From Cocleimonas sp. (GTDB taxonomy: Bacteria > Pseudomonadota > Gammaproteobacteria > Thiotrichales > Thiotrichaceae), in the NCBI GenBank assembly GCA_021647365.1, contig JAKIUW010000025.1:1-50692 (forward strand): DNA of 50,692 nt, in the 5' to 3' direction. Shown piece after piece: positions 17,223 through 25,845 of the stretch. Both the position numbers and the translations under genes were made by a program. Every line of letters starts with the position of its first letter. Position 1 is the first letter of the stretch. A model generated the notes under the pieces. The model was not told where the DNA came from and did not search any database. It worked only from the letters and a program-made list of their open reading frames with translations.

Positions 17223-18654
17223 TCTTATTTAGCTCATTCTTGCTTGGCTCGTTAATATTCAATTCTTTTAATTTTCGCGTTAAGGTATTTCTCCCCCAGC
17301 CTAACAGGTCTGCCGCATCTTTTTTACGACCGCCTGTTTTTTGTAGAGCGGCATTTATTGCGATGATTTCAAAGATTGGGGAAACCTCATCAAGGACACG
17401 TTTATCGCCACGGTTTAAGCGTTGCATCATGTTTTGGTGGAGCAATGATTCCCAGCTATTGTTTGTATCTGTATCACTATTCTTTAAATCTTGGGGCAAA
17501 TCATCCAGCGTAATTTCGTGTCCTGTTGCCATCACGGTTAGCCAACGGCTGGCATTTTCTAATTGGCGAACATTGCCAGGCCAATCGAGCGTCTGCAGAT
17601 AGCTGCTGACTTCTTCACTTAAACTTTTTTGATCGACGCTTAGCTCTTTTGATGCCTGTGCTAAAAAGTGATTTAGCAATAGAATTATATCTTCGTCTCG
17701 CTCGCGCAAAGCTGGTATTTGTACACGAATGACATTTAAACGGTGATATAAATCTTCACGGAATGAGCCATTTTTCACATGCTGTTCTAAGTCTTGATGG
17801 GTTGCCGCAACCACGCGAACATCGACTTTTACGGGCTGTGTTCCACCCACGCGGTAAAATTCGCCATCTGCCAATACGCGCAATAATCGTGTTTGCAGTT
17901 CTGCGGGCATGTCACCAATTTCATCTAAAAATAATGTTCCGCCATCGGCTTGTTCAAAGCGCCCTTGGCGTTGTGCTTGCGCGCCTGTGAATGCGCCTTT
18001 CTCGTGTCCGAAAAGCTCTGATTCTAATAAATCTTTAGGAATTGCAGCAGTGTTTATTGCAATGAATGTTTTTTTCGCGCGCGGGCTGTGTGTGTGCAAA
18101 GCCTTGGCAACCAGTTCTTTACCTGTGCCTGATTCGCCTGTGATTAAAACGGAAATACTGGTTTTGCTTAAACGTCCGATGGTGCGAAAAAGCTCCTGCA
18201 TCGCCACCGACTTGCCGATAATTTCCTGCTGAGTAATGGGAGACTCATCTTCTTCTTTTTCTGGTGGCTGCTGTAAAGAATTAGAGGCACATGCACGACG
18301 TGCTAATTCTATCGCTTCATTTATATCAAAGGGTTTGGGTAGATATTCAAATGCGCCACTTTCATAGGCAGACATTGCGCTATCCATATCGGAATGCGCA
18401 GTCATAATAATAACGGGAAGGTCAGGATAAAGCTTGTGGATTTCGTTGATTAATTCAAAACCATCCATGCCAGGCATACGGATGTCGGATATTACCGCAT
18501 CGGGTAACTCATTCTCGCTAGCCTCGCGTAATTGGCGCAGTAAATCGGTCGCAAACTCAAACGCAGTGACATCCATTTGTGCCTTTTCAAGTGCACGTTG
18601 TAACACCCAGCGGATAGACTGATCGTCATCAACTATCCATATTTTTTCAGTCAC
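17215..18654 (-). CDS. ntrC: Nitrogen regulation response regulator NtrC
   Basis: NtrC is the sigma-54 activator of nitrogen-limitation genes. The 479-residue protein has a receiver domain with phospho-acceptor Asp57 (SDIRMPG), a central AAA+ domain with Walker A GESGTGKE and the sigma-54 contact loop GAFTGA, and a C-terminal Fis-type HTH (KDAADLLGWGRNTLTRKLKEL). It overlaps ntrB by four bases. NtrC-type sites in front of glnK and weaker half-sites before urtA suggest local targets. Confidence 0.96.
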   Translation of the reverse strand: MTEKIWIVDDDQSIRWVLQRALEKAQMDVTAFEFATDLLRQLREASENELPDAVISDIRMPGMDGFELINEIHKLYPDLPVIIMTAHSDMDSAMSAYESGAFEYLPKPFDINEAIELARRACASNSLQQPPEKEEDESPITQQEIIGKSVAMQELFRTIGRLSKTSISVLITGESGTGKELVAKALHTHSPRAKKTFIAINTAAIPKDLLESELFGHEKGAFTGAQAQRQGRFEQADGGTLFLDEIGDMPAELQTRLLRVLADGEFYRVGGTQPVKVDVRVVAATHQDLEQHVKNGSFREDLYHRLNVIRVQIPALRERDEDIILLLNHFLAQASKELSVDQKSLSEEVSSYLQTLDWPGNVRQLENASRWLTVMATGHEITLDDLPQDLKNSDTDTNNSWESLLHQNMMQRLNRGDKRVLDEVSPIFEIIAINAALQKTGGRKKDAADLLGWGRNTLTRKLKELNINEPSKNELNKNV

Positions 18655-19763
18655 TTTTTAGCTCCTGTCTTGTTATTCCTTTTATCATCAATAGCGTTAT
18701 CAATAATGGGCAGTAAAAGGGTAAAACACGTTTCTCCCACTTGCGATTCAAATTCGATTACGCCGTGATGACGATTTGCCAGTGATTGTGCAATAGACAA
18801 TCCTAATCCTGTTCCCTTTGCCGAGCCACTAATCATAGGGAAAAAGAGTTTATCGCGAATATCATCGGGTACGCCTTGTCCATTATCAATAATCTCTAGT
18901 TTTAGTGCCAAGCGATGTGTTTGTTGGTTGATGGTGAAATTTCTTAATACGCGTGTTTTAAATAAAATATTGCCCGAGTCACCCACTGCTTTTATCGCAT
19001 TTCCTGCAATATTAAAAACTAACTGTATGAGATTGTCTCTGTCAGCGGTTAAGTCTGGAATACTTGGGTCGTAATCGAAACGTAACTCTACTCCTTCGGG
19101 AATATCAGCAAGAATGAGTTTTCTAACGCGTTCTAAAACCTCATGAATATTTACTACTTCGTTTTTTACAGGTTGAGGCGAACCCAGCATACGATCAACT
19201 AATTTTTTCAAACGATCTGCTTCTGAAATAATAATATTTGTGTATTCTTTAAGGTCACCATTTACAAGCTCTAGCTCTAATAACTGCGCTGCCCCACGAA
19301 TTCCACCCAGTGGGTTTTTAATTTCATGCGCCATGCCACGTACTAGCATTTGTGTGGCTTCTTGTTGGCTTAATAGCTGTTCTTCGCGGTTAATACGTAG
19401 TTGATAATCTTTGCGATGCAATTCGAGTACGATGCCGTGTAGTTTTCCTGTTTTTAATAATGGATTCGCTACACAATCGAGAGTGATGCTTTCTTTATAC
19501 TTACCTTTGAGGTAGCACTCTCGCAGTGTTTGTGGTTCTTTATTTTTAAGAACAAATTGTAGATGTTCATCAACCATTTCGGCTTGTAGCAAAGCAGTGT
19601 ATGACTTGGTAACAACGCGCTTACGACTTTGTCCAAAGAGGTTTTCTGCTGCAGCATTCATGTGTTGAATGGTCAGTGACCTATCTAAAACGACCACAGC
19701 AGTACTGAGCGCATCACTAACAGCATCTGAGAAAATCGTATTATTGGGATTTGTTTCTGGCAT
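18651..19763 (-). CDS. ntrB: Nitrogen regulation sensor histidine kinase NtrB
   Basis: NtrB is a cytosolic PII-controlled kinase/phosphatase of NtrC. The 370-residue protein has an N-terminal PAS domain (HMNAAAENLFGQS), the dimerisation H-box GMAHEIKNPLGGIRGAAQL, and an ATPase domain with N-box (IAGNAIKA), DNGQGVP and GTGLGLSIAQ. It is divergent from glnK across a 305-base regulatory region. Confidence 0.95.
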   Translation of the reverse strand: MPETNPNNTIFSDAVSDALSTAVVVLDRSLTIQHMNAAAENLFGQSRKRVVTKSYTALLQAEMVDEHLQFVLKNKEPQTLRECYLKGKYKESITLDCVANPLLKTGKLHGIVLELHRKDYQLRINREEQLLSQQEATQMLVRGMAHEIKNPLGGIRGAAQLLELELVNGDLKEYTNIIISEADRLKKLVDRMLGSPQPVKNEVVNIHEVLERVRKLILADIPEGVELRFDYDPSIPDLTADRDNLIQLVFNIAGNAIKAVGDSGNILFKTRVLRNFTINQQTHRLALKLEIIDNGQGVPDDIRDKLFFPMISGSAKGTGLGLSIAQSLANRHHGVIEFESQVGETCFTLLLPIIDNAIDDKRNNKTGAKK

Positions 19764-19832
19764 TTATAAACTCTATAGCAAACATCGCGCCAACTCTTTA
19801 GGCGAGGTAGTAATGGATTCAACAATCCATGC

Positions 19833-19847
19833 GCACCAATAATGCAC
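19833..19847 (+). promoter_or_regulatory. Weak NtrC-like site, distal
   Basis: GCACCAATAATGCAC has one good NtrC half (GCACCAA), but its second half is GCAC instead of GTGC. It is centred about 136 bases upstream of the expected glnK start point, roughly 31 bases (three helical turns) from the better site, as in paired NtrC enhancers. Confidence 0.4.
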
Positions 19848-19863
19848 TAAACCCCGCTAGAGA

Positions 19864-19878
19864 GCACCATAATAGTGC
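19864..19878 (+). promoter_or_regulatory. NtrC binding site upstream of glnK
   Basis: GCACCATAATAGTGC has the NtrC dyad GCAC-N7-GTGC with an AT-rich centre. Its centre is about 105 bases upstream of the transcription start predicted from the sigma-54 promoter, the usual enhancer distance. Confidence 0.7.
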
Positions 19879-19948
19879 AATATATACAAATATAGGCTCT
19901 TAAACTACCGCTTATCCACTCATTGCCTTAGTTGTTATTTTAAAAAAG

Positions 19949-19965
19949 TTGGCACAGTAGTTGCA
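19949..19965 (+). promoter_or_regulatory. Sigma-54 (RpoN) promoter of glnK-amtB
   Basis: TTGGCACAGTAGTTGCA matches the RpoN consensus essentially perfectly, including GG at -24 and GC at -12 with correct spacing. Expected transcription start is near 19976, and the NtrC site lies about 100 bases upstream. Confidence 0.9.
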
Positions 19966-20068
19966 ATATGTGAACTAGCAATTACGCTTACCTAGGTTCT
20001 CATCACACAATTAATCAATCGATGTAGCTTTTAGGAATAATATTTTTTAGATTTAGGAGAGAAATGCA

Positions 20069-20407
20069 ATGAAGTTAGTCACTGCAATAGTAAAGCCTTT
20101 CAAACTCGATGATGTGCGTGAAGCATTATCTGAGATTGGCGTTGCGGGTATCACCGTAACAGAGGTTAAAGGATTTGGTCGTCAAAAAGGTCACACGGAG
20201 TTATATCGTGGCGCTGAGTATGTTGTAGATTTTTTACCCAAAGTAAAAATCGAAGCTGCTGTCGCTGGCGACATCGTTGATCAGGTTACCGAAGCAATCA
20301 TAAAAGCTGCCAACACTGGCAAGATTGGTGATGGTAAGATTTTTGTATCTGAAATTGAGCAGACTATTCGTATTCGTACGGGTGAGACTGGTCCTGAAGC
20401 GCTTTAA
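20069..20407 (+). CDS. glnK: PII nitrogen regulatory protein GlnK
   Basis: This 112-residue trimeric PII signal protein senses 2-oxoglutarate, ATP/ADP and uridylylation. The uridylylated Tyr51 lies in GHTELYRGAEYVVDFLPK, and the B-loop GKIGDGKIFV and C-terminal RIRTGE are intact. Because it precedes amtB by 14 bases and has a sigma-54/NtrC promoter, GlnK (which gates AmtB and controls NtrB) is the better name than GlnB. A GGAG site precedes the ATG. Confidence 0.95.
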   Translation: MKLVTAIVKPFKLDDVREALSEIGVAGITVTEVKGFGRQKGHTELYRGAEYVVDFLPKVKIEAAVAGDIVDQVTEAIIKAANTGKIGDGKIFVSEIEQTIRIRTGETGPEAL

Positions 20408-20421
20408 AGGAGAAGTTAATC

Positions 20422-21753
20422 ATGGAAAACAATATATACGAATTACAATATGCAATGGACACCTTTTACTTTTTGGTAATGGGCGCTCTTGTTATGTGGA
20501 TGGCGGCTGGCTTCTCAATGTTAGAAGCAGGTTTGGTTCGTTCTAAAAGTACCACTGAGATTTTGACTAAGAATATCGCGCTTTATGCTATTGCTTGTAC
20601 TTCTTACTTGGTTATTGGTTATCAGATCATGTACGGCAGTGGTTCTTTAATGGATAGCTTATTCCTGTCAGGCATTGCTACAGATGGCGCCAAGGATGCA
20701 GATGCGATGGCTAAAGCTGTATTAGCGGCTTCTGCCGAGAATGGATTCGGTGGCGATGCCGTATATTCGAAAGCTTCTGATTTCTTCTTCCAAGTAGTAT
20801 TTGTTGCTACGGCAATGTCTATCGTTTCGGGTGCCGTTGCTGAGCGCATGAAGCTTTGGGCTTTCTTACTGTTCGCCGTTGTAATGACAGCATTTATCTA
20901 CCCAATGGAAGGTGGTTGGACTTGGGGCGGTAAGTCAGTCTTTGGTTTATTCAACCTAGGTGATGCCGATGAAGCAGCAGGTCTTGTTGGTTTTGGATTC
21001 TCTGACTTTGCAGGTTCTGGTATCGTTCACATGGCAGGTGCAGCCGCTGCATTAGCAGGTGTTCTGCTGCTTGGTGCACGTAAAGGCAAGTACGGTAAAG
21101 ACGGTAAAATCACACCAATTCAAGGTGCTAATCTACCGCTAGCGACACTGGGTACGTTTATCCTTTGGATGGGGTGGTTCGGCTTTAATGGTGGATCAGT
21201 TCTTAAGTTAAGTGATGTTGCTAACTCAAATTCGGTAGCGATGGTTTTCCTTAATACAAATGCAGCAGCAGCGGGTGGCGTAATTGTCGCTCTAATCGTT
21301 GCGCGTTTAATGTTTGGTAAGGCTGACTTAACCATGACACTTAACGGTGCGTTAGCAGGCTTAGTGGCTATCACGGCAGAGCCTTCTACACCTACTCCGC
21401 TACAAGCGTTAATCATTGGTGGTATCGGTGGCTTGATCGTTGTTTTCTCTATCCTTGCTTTGGATAAAATGAAAATTGATGATCCTGTAGGCGCTATCTC
21501 GGTTCACGGTGTTGTAGGTTTCTTCGGCGTAATGATCGTGCCTTGGACGAATGGTGGTCCAGATGGTGCTTCATACTTCGGTCAGTTCGTTGGCGCTGCA
21601 ACTATCTTTGTTTGGGTGTTCTTTGCTTCATTGATTGTTTGGTTTATTATCAAGATGATCTTTGGTATCAGAGTATCGGAAGAAGAAGAGTATGAAGGTG
21701 TTGATATTGGTGAGTGTGGTATGGAAGCATATCCAGAATTCACTAATAAGTAA
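20422..21753 (+). CDS. amtB: Ammonium transporter AmtB
   Basis: This is a 443-residue inner-membrane ammonium channel of the Amt/Mep/Rh family, with about eleven hydrophobic helices. Family stretches include MLEAGLVRSKSTTEIL, GGWTWGG, DFAGSGIVHMAGAAAAL, GWFGFNGGS and GAISVHGVVGF, which carry the pore histidines. The N-terminal region is extended relative to E. coli AmtB, with an acidic/alanine-rich loop (DGAKDADAMAKAV) after the second helix. It is co-transcribed with glnK, ends at a strong terminator, and completes the ammonium sensing/transport pair. Confidence 0.95.
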   Translation: MENNIYELQYAMDTFYFLVMGALVMWMAAGFSMLEAGLVRSKSTTEILTKNIALYAIACTSYLVIGYQIMYGSGSLMDSLFLSGIATDGAKDADAMAKAVLAASAENGFGGDAVYSKASDFFFQVVFVATAMSIVSGAVAERMKLWAFLLFAVVMTAFIYPMEGGWTWGGKSVFGLFNLGDADEAAGLVGFGFSDFAGSGIVHMAGAAAALAGVLLLGARKGKYGKDGKITPIQGANLPLATLGTFILWMGWFGFNGGSVLKLSDVANSNSVAMVFLNTNAAAAGGVIVALIVARLMFGKADLTMTLNGALAGLVAITAEPSTPTPLQALIIGGIGGLIVVFSILALDKMKIDDPVGAISVHGVVGFFGVMIVPWTNGGPDGASYFGQFVGAATIFVWVFFASLIVWFIIKMIFGIRVSEEEEYEGVDIGECGMEAYPEFTNK

Positions 21754-21777
21754 TTAAAGTACATACTTTGTTGTTTG

Positions 21778-21807
21778 AAAAAAGGTCACCTTTGGGTGGC
21801 CTTTTTT
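21778..21807 (+). terminator. Intrinsic terminator after amtB
   Basis: AAAAAAGGTCACC, a TTTG loop and GGTGGCCTTTTTT form a 13-bp stem with one wobble pair, ending in six T residues. It begins 24 bases after the amtB stop codon, and the A-run on the other side could also work on the minus strand. Confidence 0.88.
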
Positions 21808-22387
21808 AATGCAGTCGTTGCTTCAACGAACCATCGACATTTCCTTCAGAAATGTAACGATATACTTTTTGGCTCTTGGTGAGCCTTAAAAAGCAACTTG
21901 CCTTTAGTTGTAAGAAGCCAGCTTACTTTTTCCTGACTCGATCTGGAGAGTACTAGAGGCAACTTGAGCAGCACTTGAAGTTAGAGGTTTAAAACCTTTA
22001 AACATAAAAAAAGAGAGCCATTTGGCTCTCTTTTTTTATGTTTGTTTCTCTTGGAGAAACAAACAAGAATTAAAATGATTCTAGGTGAGACCACGGGGAG
22101 AAGATATGCGCAGCTGAAGTGTATCAACCGTAATCCACCTAGAACCTAATATGAAGGTAAGGAAATAATCCTTCATACAAATACTCAGAACGCAGGAATT
22201 CAAATTGGTTCAAAATTAATTCGAAATAAATGAACTTTTTTTGAATTAATGCCACAATGCTATTTAACTTGATGAAATAAAAGGCCTTTTATTTGTAATT
22301 TAATATTCAATTAATGAGCAAGTAAATAGAGCAAGTCTTAAATTATAGGTATAATTCTGCTCTTTGATGATTTTGGCGAGTATTAGC
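21808..22387. other. Gene-free, hairpin-rich region between amtB and lptM
   Basis: No convincing protein-coding frame is present in these 580 bases. In order it holds an imperfect 14-bp inverted repeat (21895-21908 / 21952-21965), a strong bidirectional terminator (22000-22043), a perfect 11-bp hairpin GTTTGTTTCTC / GAGAAACAAAC (22040-22064), and a 9-bp long-range stem TTCTAGGTG / CACCTAGAA (22079-22144). These are followed by TATGAAGG / CCTTCATA (22149-22177) and a 20-base palindrome centred on GGCC at 22275-22294. A TATAAT at 22350-22355 could be the -10 of lptM. The terminator without a gene in front of it suggests one or two small RNAs. Confidence 0.5.
22000..22043. terminator. Bidirectional terminator in the amtB-lptM gap
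   Basis: A 21-base perfect inverted repeat: an A-run, then AGAGAGCCA, a TT loop, TGGCTCTCT and seven T residues. It has the strong stem plus T-run of an intrinsic terminator on either strand. amtB already has its own terminator 200 bases earlier, so this one presumably ends another transcript. Confidence 0.85.
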
Positions 22388-22552
22388 ATGTTTAAAAGTA
22401 TTTGTTGGGTAAATTGGCTTTTTATTATAATGATTGGCGCTCTTGCGTTTATCAGCCTGTCTACGATGTTATCGGGGTGCGGGAATAAAGGGGATCTAAC
22501 ATTGCCTGAAAAATCATCGACAACCTCAGTTGAAATGAAGAAGAATAATTGA
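22388..22552 (+). CDS. lptM: LptM-like small lipoprotein (YifL family)
   Basis: This is a 54-residue lipoprotein: a hydrophobic signal segment ends in the lipobox LSGC, followed by the family hallmark GNKGDLTLPE (compare GLKGPLYFP in E. coli LptM). LptM assists assembly of the LptDE lipopolysaccharide translocon at the outer membrane. It sits one base before lysA, the gene order seen in many gammaproteobacteria (near lysA/dapF). In-frame starts at 22364 and 22367 exist, but the ATG at 22388 gives the normal signal length. Confidence 0.8.
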   Translation: MFKSICWVNWLFIIMIGALAFISLSTMLSGCGNKGDLTLPEKSSTTSVEMKKNN

Positions 22553-22553
22553 T

Positions 22554-23801
22554 ATGGACTTTTTTAATTACAAAAGCGGGCAACTTTTTGCAGAAGATGT
22601 CAGTTTGGAAGATATTGCAAAAGAACACGGAACCCCATGTTTTGTTTATTCGCGTGCTACGCTTGAGCGTCATTGGCATGCCTTTAATGAAGCGTTCGGT
22701 GGTCACCCGCATATGATTTGCTATTCGGTTAAAGCGAATTCAAATATTGGTATCCTTAACATATTAGCTCGACTGGGCTCTGGCTTTGATATTGTTTCTG
22801 TCGGTGAACTTGAGCGCGTATTAAAGGCCGGTGGCGATCCGAAGAAAATTGTATTCTCAGGTGTAGGCAAGCGTGCCGATGAAATGCAGCGCGCGCTTGA
22901 GGTCGGTATCCGCTGTTTTAATATTGAATCTATTGGTGAACTTGAGCGCTTAAACAACGTGGCAGCTAGCATGGATAAGGTTGCCGATATTTCGATTCGT
23001 GTGAATCCTGATGTGGATGCTCAAACGCATCCTTATATCTCAACGGGCTTAAAAGATAATAAATTTGGCATCGATATTAATATTGTCGAAGGCGTATATC
23101 AACAAGCGGCAGCCATGCCAAACATTCATGTGACAGGGATTGATTGTCATATAGGGTCACAACTTACGGAACTATCCCCTTTTATGGATGCATTGGAACG
23201 ATTAATTGCTTTGGCTGATCGATTAAAAGAGCAGGGTATTAATATCCATCATCTCGACCTTGGCGGTGGATTAGGCGTTCGTTATCAAGATGAAAACCCT
23301 CCATTACCATCGGATTATACGGCGCAACTATTTACCAATGAGAGGCTGAAAGATTACGAGGTAATCATCGAGCCGGGTAGGGCTATTGCTGCGAATACAG
23401 CGGTATTATTGACAGAAGTGGAATACATCAAGCTGGGTGATGAGAAGAATTTTGCGGTTGTTGATGCTGCGATGAATGACTTAATCCGCCCTGCGTTGTA
23501 TACCGCATGGCAAGCGATTGTGCCTATTAAAGAGGCATCAGATGATGCGGGTAAAGTTTTTGATATTGTTGGTCCTATTTGTGAATCAGCAGATTTCTTG
23601 GGCAAAGATCGTAAGTTAAATATTGAGCAGGGTGATTTATTAGCAGTACGCTCTGTTGGAGCTTACGGCTTTAGCATGTCATCAAACTATAATTCACGAC
23701 CGCGTGCTGTTGAATTGCTGGTTGATGGGGATAAAGTTACAGTGATTAGAGATAGAGAGACGATAGAAAGCCTCTTTGAGAATGAATATTTAGTTGATTA
23801 A
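22554..23801 (+). CDS. lysA: Diaminopimelate decarboxylase
   Basis: LysA is a PLP enzyme converting meso-diaminopimelate to lysine, the last step of lysine synthesis. The 415-residue protein carries the PLP-lysine motif YSVKANSN, GFDIVSVGE, the HIGSQL motif, LDLGGGLGVRY and EPGRAI, plus the C-terminal CESADFLGKDR active-site region with Cys. The stop codon abuts the next palindrome directly. Confidence 0.96.
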   Translation: MDFFNYKSGQLFAEDVSLEDIAKEHGTPCFVYSRATLERHWHAFNEAFGGHPHMICYSVKANSNIGILNILARLGSGFDIVSVGELERVLKAGGDPKKIVFSGVGKRADEMQRALEVGIRCFNIESIGELERLNNVAASMDKVADISIRVNPDVDAQTHPYISTGLKDNKFGIDINIVEGVYQQAAAMPNIHVTGIDCHIGSQLTELSPFMDALERLIALADRLKEQGINIHHLDLGGGLGVRYQDENPPLPSDYTAQLFTNERLKDYEVIIEPGRAIAANTAVLLTEVEYIKLGDEKNFAVVDAAMNDLIRPALYTAWQAIVPIKEASDDAGKVFDIVGPICESADFLGKDRKLNIEQGDLLAVRSVGAYGFSMSSNYNSRPRAVELLVDGDKVTVIRDRETIESLFENEYLVD

Positions 23802-23891
23802 AAGCACACCCCCTAGTTTTACATGATGTTTTTATTATTTATACCAAGCAATAGTAAAGAAACATCATGTAAAAGTGGGGGGGTGTGCTTT
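23801..23891. repeat. C-run/G-run palindrome, copy 5
   Basis: The left arm (AAAGCACACCCCCTAGTTTT, then ACATGATGTTT) begins on the last base of the lysA stop codon. The right arm (about 23860-23891) reads AACATCATGTAAAAGTGGGG... TGCTTT. The left arm is of the CTAG variant and the right arm of the GTGG variant, so the copy is a mosaic of two subtypes. The loop is about 30 bases. Confidence 0.9.
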
Positions 23892-23943
23892 ATAAACTGA
23901 TATAATAAGAAATAAAATTAATGCACTAGAAAAAGAGTACAGT

Positions 23944-24828
23944 ATGGGCATCCCTGTTTTTGAAACAAATTTAAAAAAACTTCCTTTGATTGCGCGAGGG
24001 AAGGTTCGCGATATTTACGATGTTGATGATCAGCATATGTTGATTGTCACTACTGATCGCCTATCCGCGTTTGATGTGGTATTGCCAACGCCAGTACCCA
24101 ATAAGGGTATCGTTCTTACACAAGTTTCAAATTTTTGGTTTGATAAGCTGTCTCATGTTATTCCCAATCATTTCAGTGATCTCACGCTGAACGATTTAAA
24201 AATCAGTAAAGAAGAGAGAGAAACCCTAGAAGGCCGTAGTGTTATTGTTAAGAAGCTTAAGCCTTTGCCTATTGAGGCGATTGTGCGTGGTTATATCATT
24301 GGCTCTGGTTGGAAGGATTATCAAGCGACTGGGCAGGTTTGTGGTATTGATTTACCAGAGGGATTAAAGCAAGCAGAAAAGTTACCCGAGGTTTTATTTA
24401 CGCCATCGACAAAAGCAGACATTGGCGGGCATGATGAGAATATACCCTTTAAAAAAATGCATGCATTGATTGGCGGTTTTCTTGCAGATCAGGTACGTGA
24501 TGTTAGTTTGCAGTTATACTCAGAGGCAGCGGAATTTGCGTTATCCAAGGGGATTATTATTGCGGATACAAAGTTTGAATTTGGTTTAGATAAGGCAGGA
24601 AAATTAGTATTAATTGATGAAATACTATCACCAGACTCTTCGCGCTTTTGGCCCGCTGATCAGTATCAAGCAGGAATAAGTCCGCCATCTTTTGATAAGC
24701 AATACATTAGAGATTACTTAGAAACATTGGAGTGGGATAAAACACCTCCAGGGCCGCATTTGCCAGATGATGTGTTAGCCAAAAGTGCTGAAAAGTACCA
24801 AGAAGTTGCAACGTTGTTGCTTGGTTAG
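23944..24828 (+). CDS. purC: Phosphoribosylaminoimidazole-succinocarboxamide synthase (SAICAR synthetase)
   Basis: PurC ligates aspartate to CAIR with ATP in purine biosynthesis. At 294 residues it belongs to the longer (yeast Ade1-like) form rather than the ~237-residue E. coli form. Motifs include GKVRDIYDVD at the N-terminus, IVRGYIIGSGWKDY, the FTPSTKAD box and LIDEILSPDSSRFW. The ATG at 23944 follows the repeat after lysA. Confidence 0.94.
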   Translation: MGIPVFETNLKKLPLIARGKVRDIYDVDDQHMLIVTTDRLSAFDVVLPTPVPNKGIVLTQVSNFWFDKLSHVIPNHFSDLTLNDLKISKEERETLEGRSVIVKKLKPLPIEAIVRGYIIGSGWKDYQATGQVCGIDLPEGLKQAEKLPEVLFTPSTKADIGGHDENIPFKKMHALIGGFLADQVRDVSLQLYSEAAEFALSKGIIIADTKFEFGLDKAGKLVLIDEILSPDSSRFWPADQYQAGISPPSFDKQYIRDYLETLEWDKTPPGPHLPDDVLAKSAEKYQEVATLLLG

Positions 24829-24870
24829 ATTGGCTGCTCAGCTAATTAATTAAAAATACGATTATATATT

Positions 24871-25818
24871 ATGAATACAGTAGTACAAACAAAATCTAAA
24901 CTCCCAGGCTTTCTAAGCTTGTTATTGGTAGCTGTGTTAGGAGTGGCAGTAGCTAAACTTATGTGGTTAATCATTACGCCTAAAACAAAAATGGCGGCTT
25001 ATGTTCAAGAAAATACCAGCGCTGTTAATAAGCCAAAGCAAAAGATAAATTACGGCAAGTTGATAGCCAATCAGCATTTATTTGGAATCGTTGAGCTTAA
25101 GAAAGCAGCGCCTGTCGCAAAAGTGGCGAAGCCTAACGAGGCTCCCAAAGTTGCCCCAACGAAGCTGAATTTAAAATTACATGGCATTGTTGCTTATAGA
25201 GCCTCTAAAGGAGGTTTTGCTCTTATATCCTCGGGTAGTGGCTCACAAAAGGTTTATGGCAAGGGTGATGAATTAGAAAAAGGTGTAACGGTGAGTGAAA
25301 TATTTTCTGATAAAGTTGTACTGAATAATCATGGGAAATCAGAAGACCTATTGTTGCCTATTAATAAGGCAAGTAGATCATCCGTAAGAGGTGGTAATAG
25401 TAATCATATGCCTAACCAGCCAAATAATGAATCACCGCCCCCAGATATGGATGAAGATATCCCACAACCAGGCGTAAATATGAGTGAGTCCTCAGCTCCA
25501 AACCCTGATTCACCTGATCTTTCCAGCTTTCGAGAAGAAATGCGAGCAGACCCAAGTAAGCTAATGAGAGTTGCTCGTGGGTCTCCTGCTATTGTAGATG
25601 GACAATTTGTTGGCTTTCGTATTCAACCAGGCAGCAGGCGTAAACTTTTCCGTAAATTGGGCTTTCGACCGAATGATATAATTACGGAAGTTAATGGGAT
25701 AGTTATTGATGATATGTCTAAAGGTGCAATGGTCATTGGTGAGCTTTCTCAGGCGTCTTCACTTTCGGTAAAAGTGAAACGTGGTAATCAGGAAATTTCG
25801 ATAGATCATTCTTTTTAG
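24871..25818 (+). CDS. gspC: Type II secretion protein C (GspC-like) with PDZ domain
   Basis: The 315-residue protein has one N-terminal membrane helix (residues ~12-34), a proline/alanine/lysine-rich linker, and the GspC homology region with NLKLHGIVAY, GFALISSG and KVVLNNHGKSEDLLLP. A low-complexity acidic/proline spacer follows (residues ~175-215), then a C-terminal PDZ domain (GFRIQPGSRRKLFRKLGFRPNDIITEVNGIVI). GspC links the inner-membrane platform to the GspD secretin. No gspD or other secretion gene is adjacent; the neighbours are purC and apbE. Confidence 0.82.
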   Translation: MNTVVQTKSKLPGFLSLLLVAVLGVAVAKLMWLIITPKTKMAAYVQENTSAVNKPKQKINYGKLIANQHLFGIVELKKAAPVAKVAKPNEAPKVAPTKLNLKLHGIVAYRASKGGFALISSGSGSQKVYGKGDELEKGVTVSEIFSDKVVLNNHGKSEDLLLPINKASRSSVRGGNSNHMPNQPNNESPPPDMDEDIPQPGVNMSESSAPNPDSPDLSSFREEMRADPSKLMRVARGSPAIVDGQFVGFRIQPGSRRKLFRKLGFRPNDIITEVNGIVIDDMSKGAMVIGELSQASSLSVKVKRGNQEISIDHSF

Positions 25819-25845
25819 TCGTAGCGCTTAGTTGGAAAAGTTGTT

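Larger units (their letters stand above)
19764..20068. other. Divergent ntrB/glnK intergenic region (305 bases)
   Basis: This non-coding region holds the sigma-54 promoter and NtrC-type sites that drive glnK, plus an untranslated leader of roughly 90 bases from the expected start point (~19976) to glnK. I see no gene or strong hairpin in the leader. A promoter for ntrB was not identified. Confidence 0.7.
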
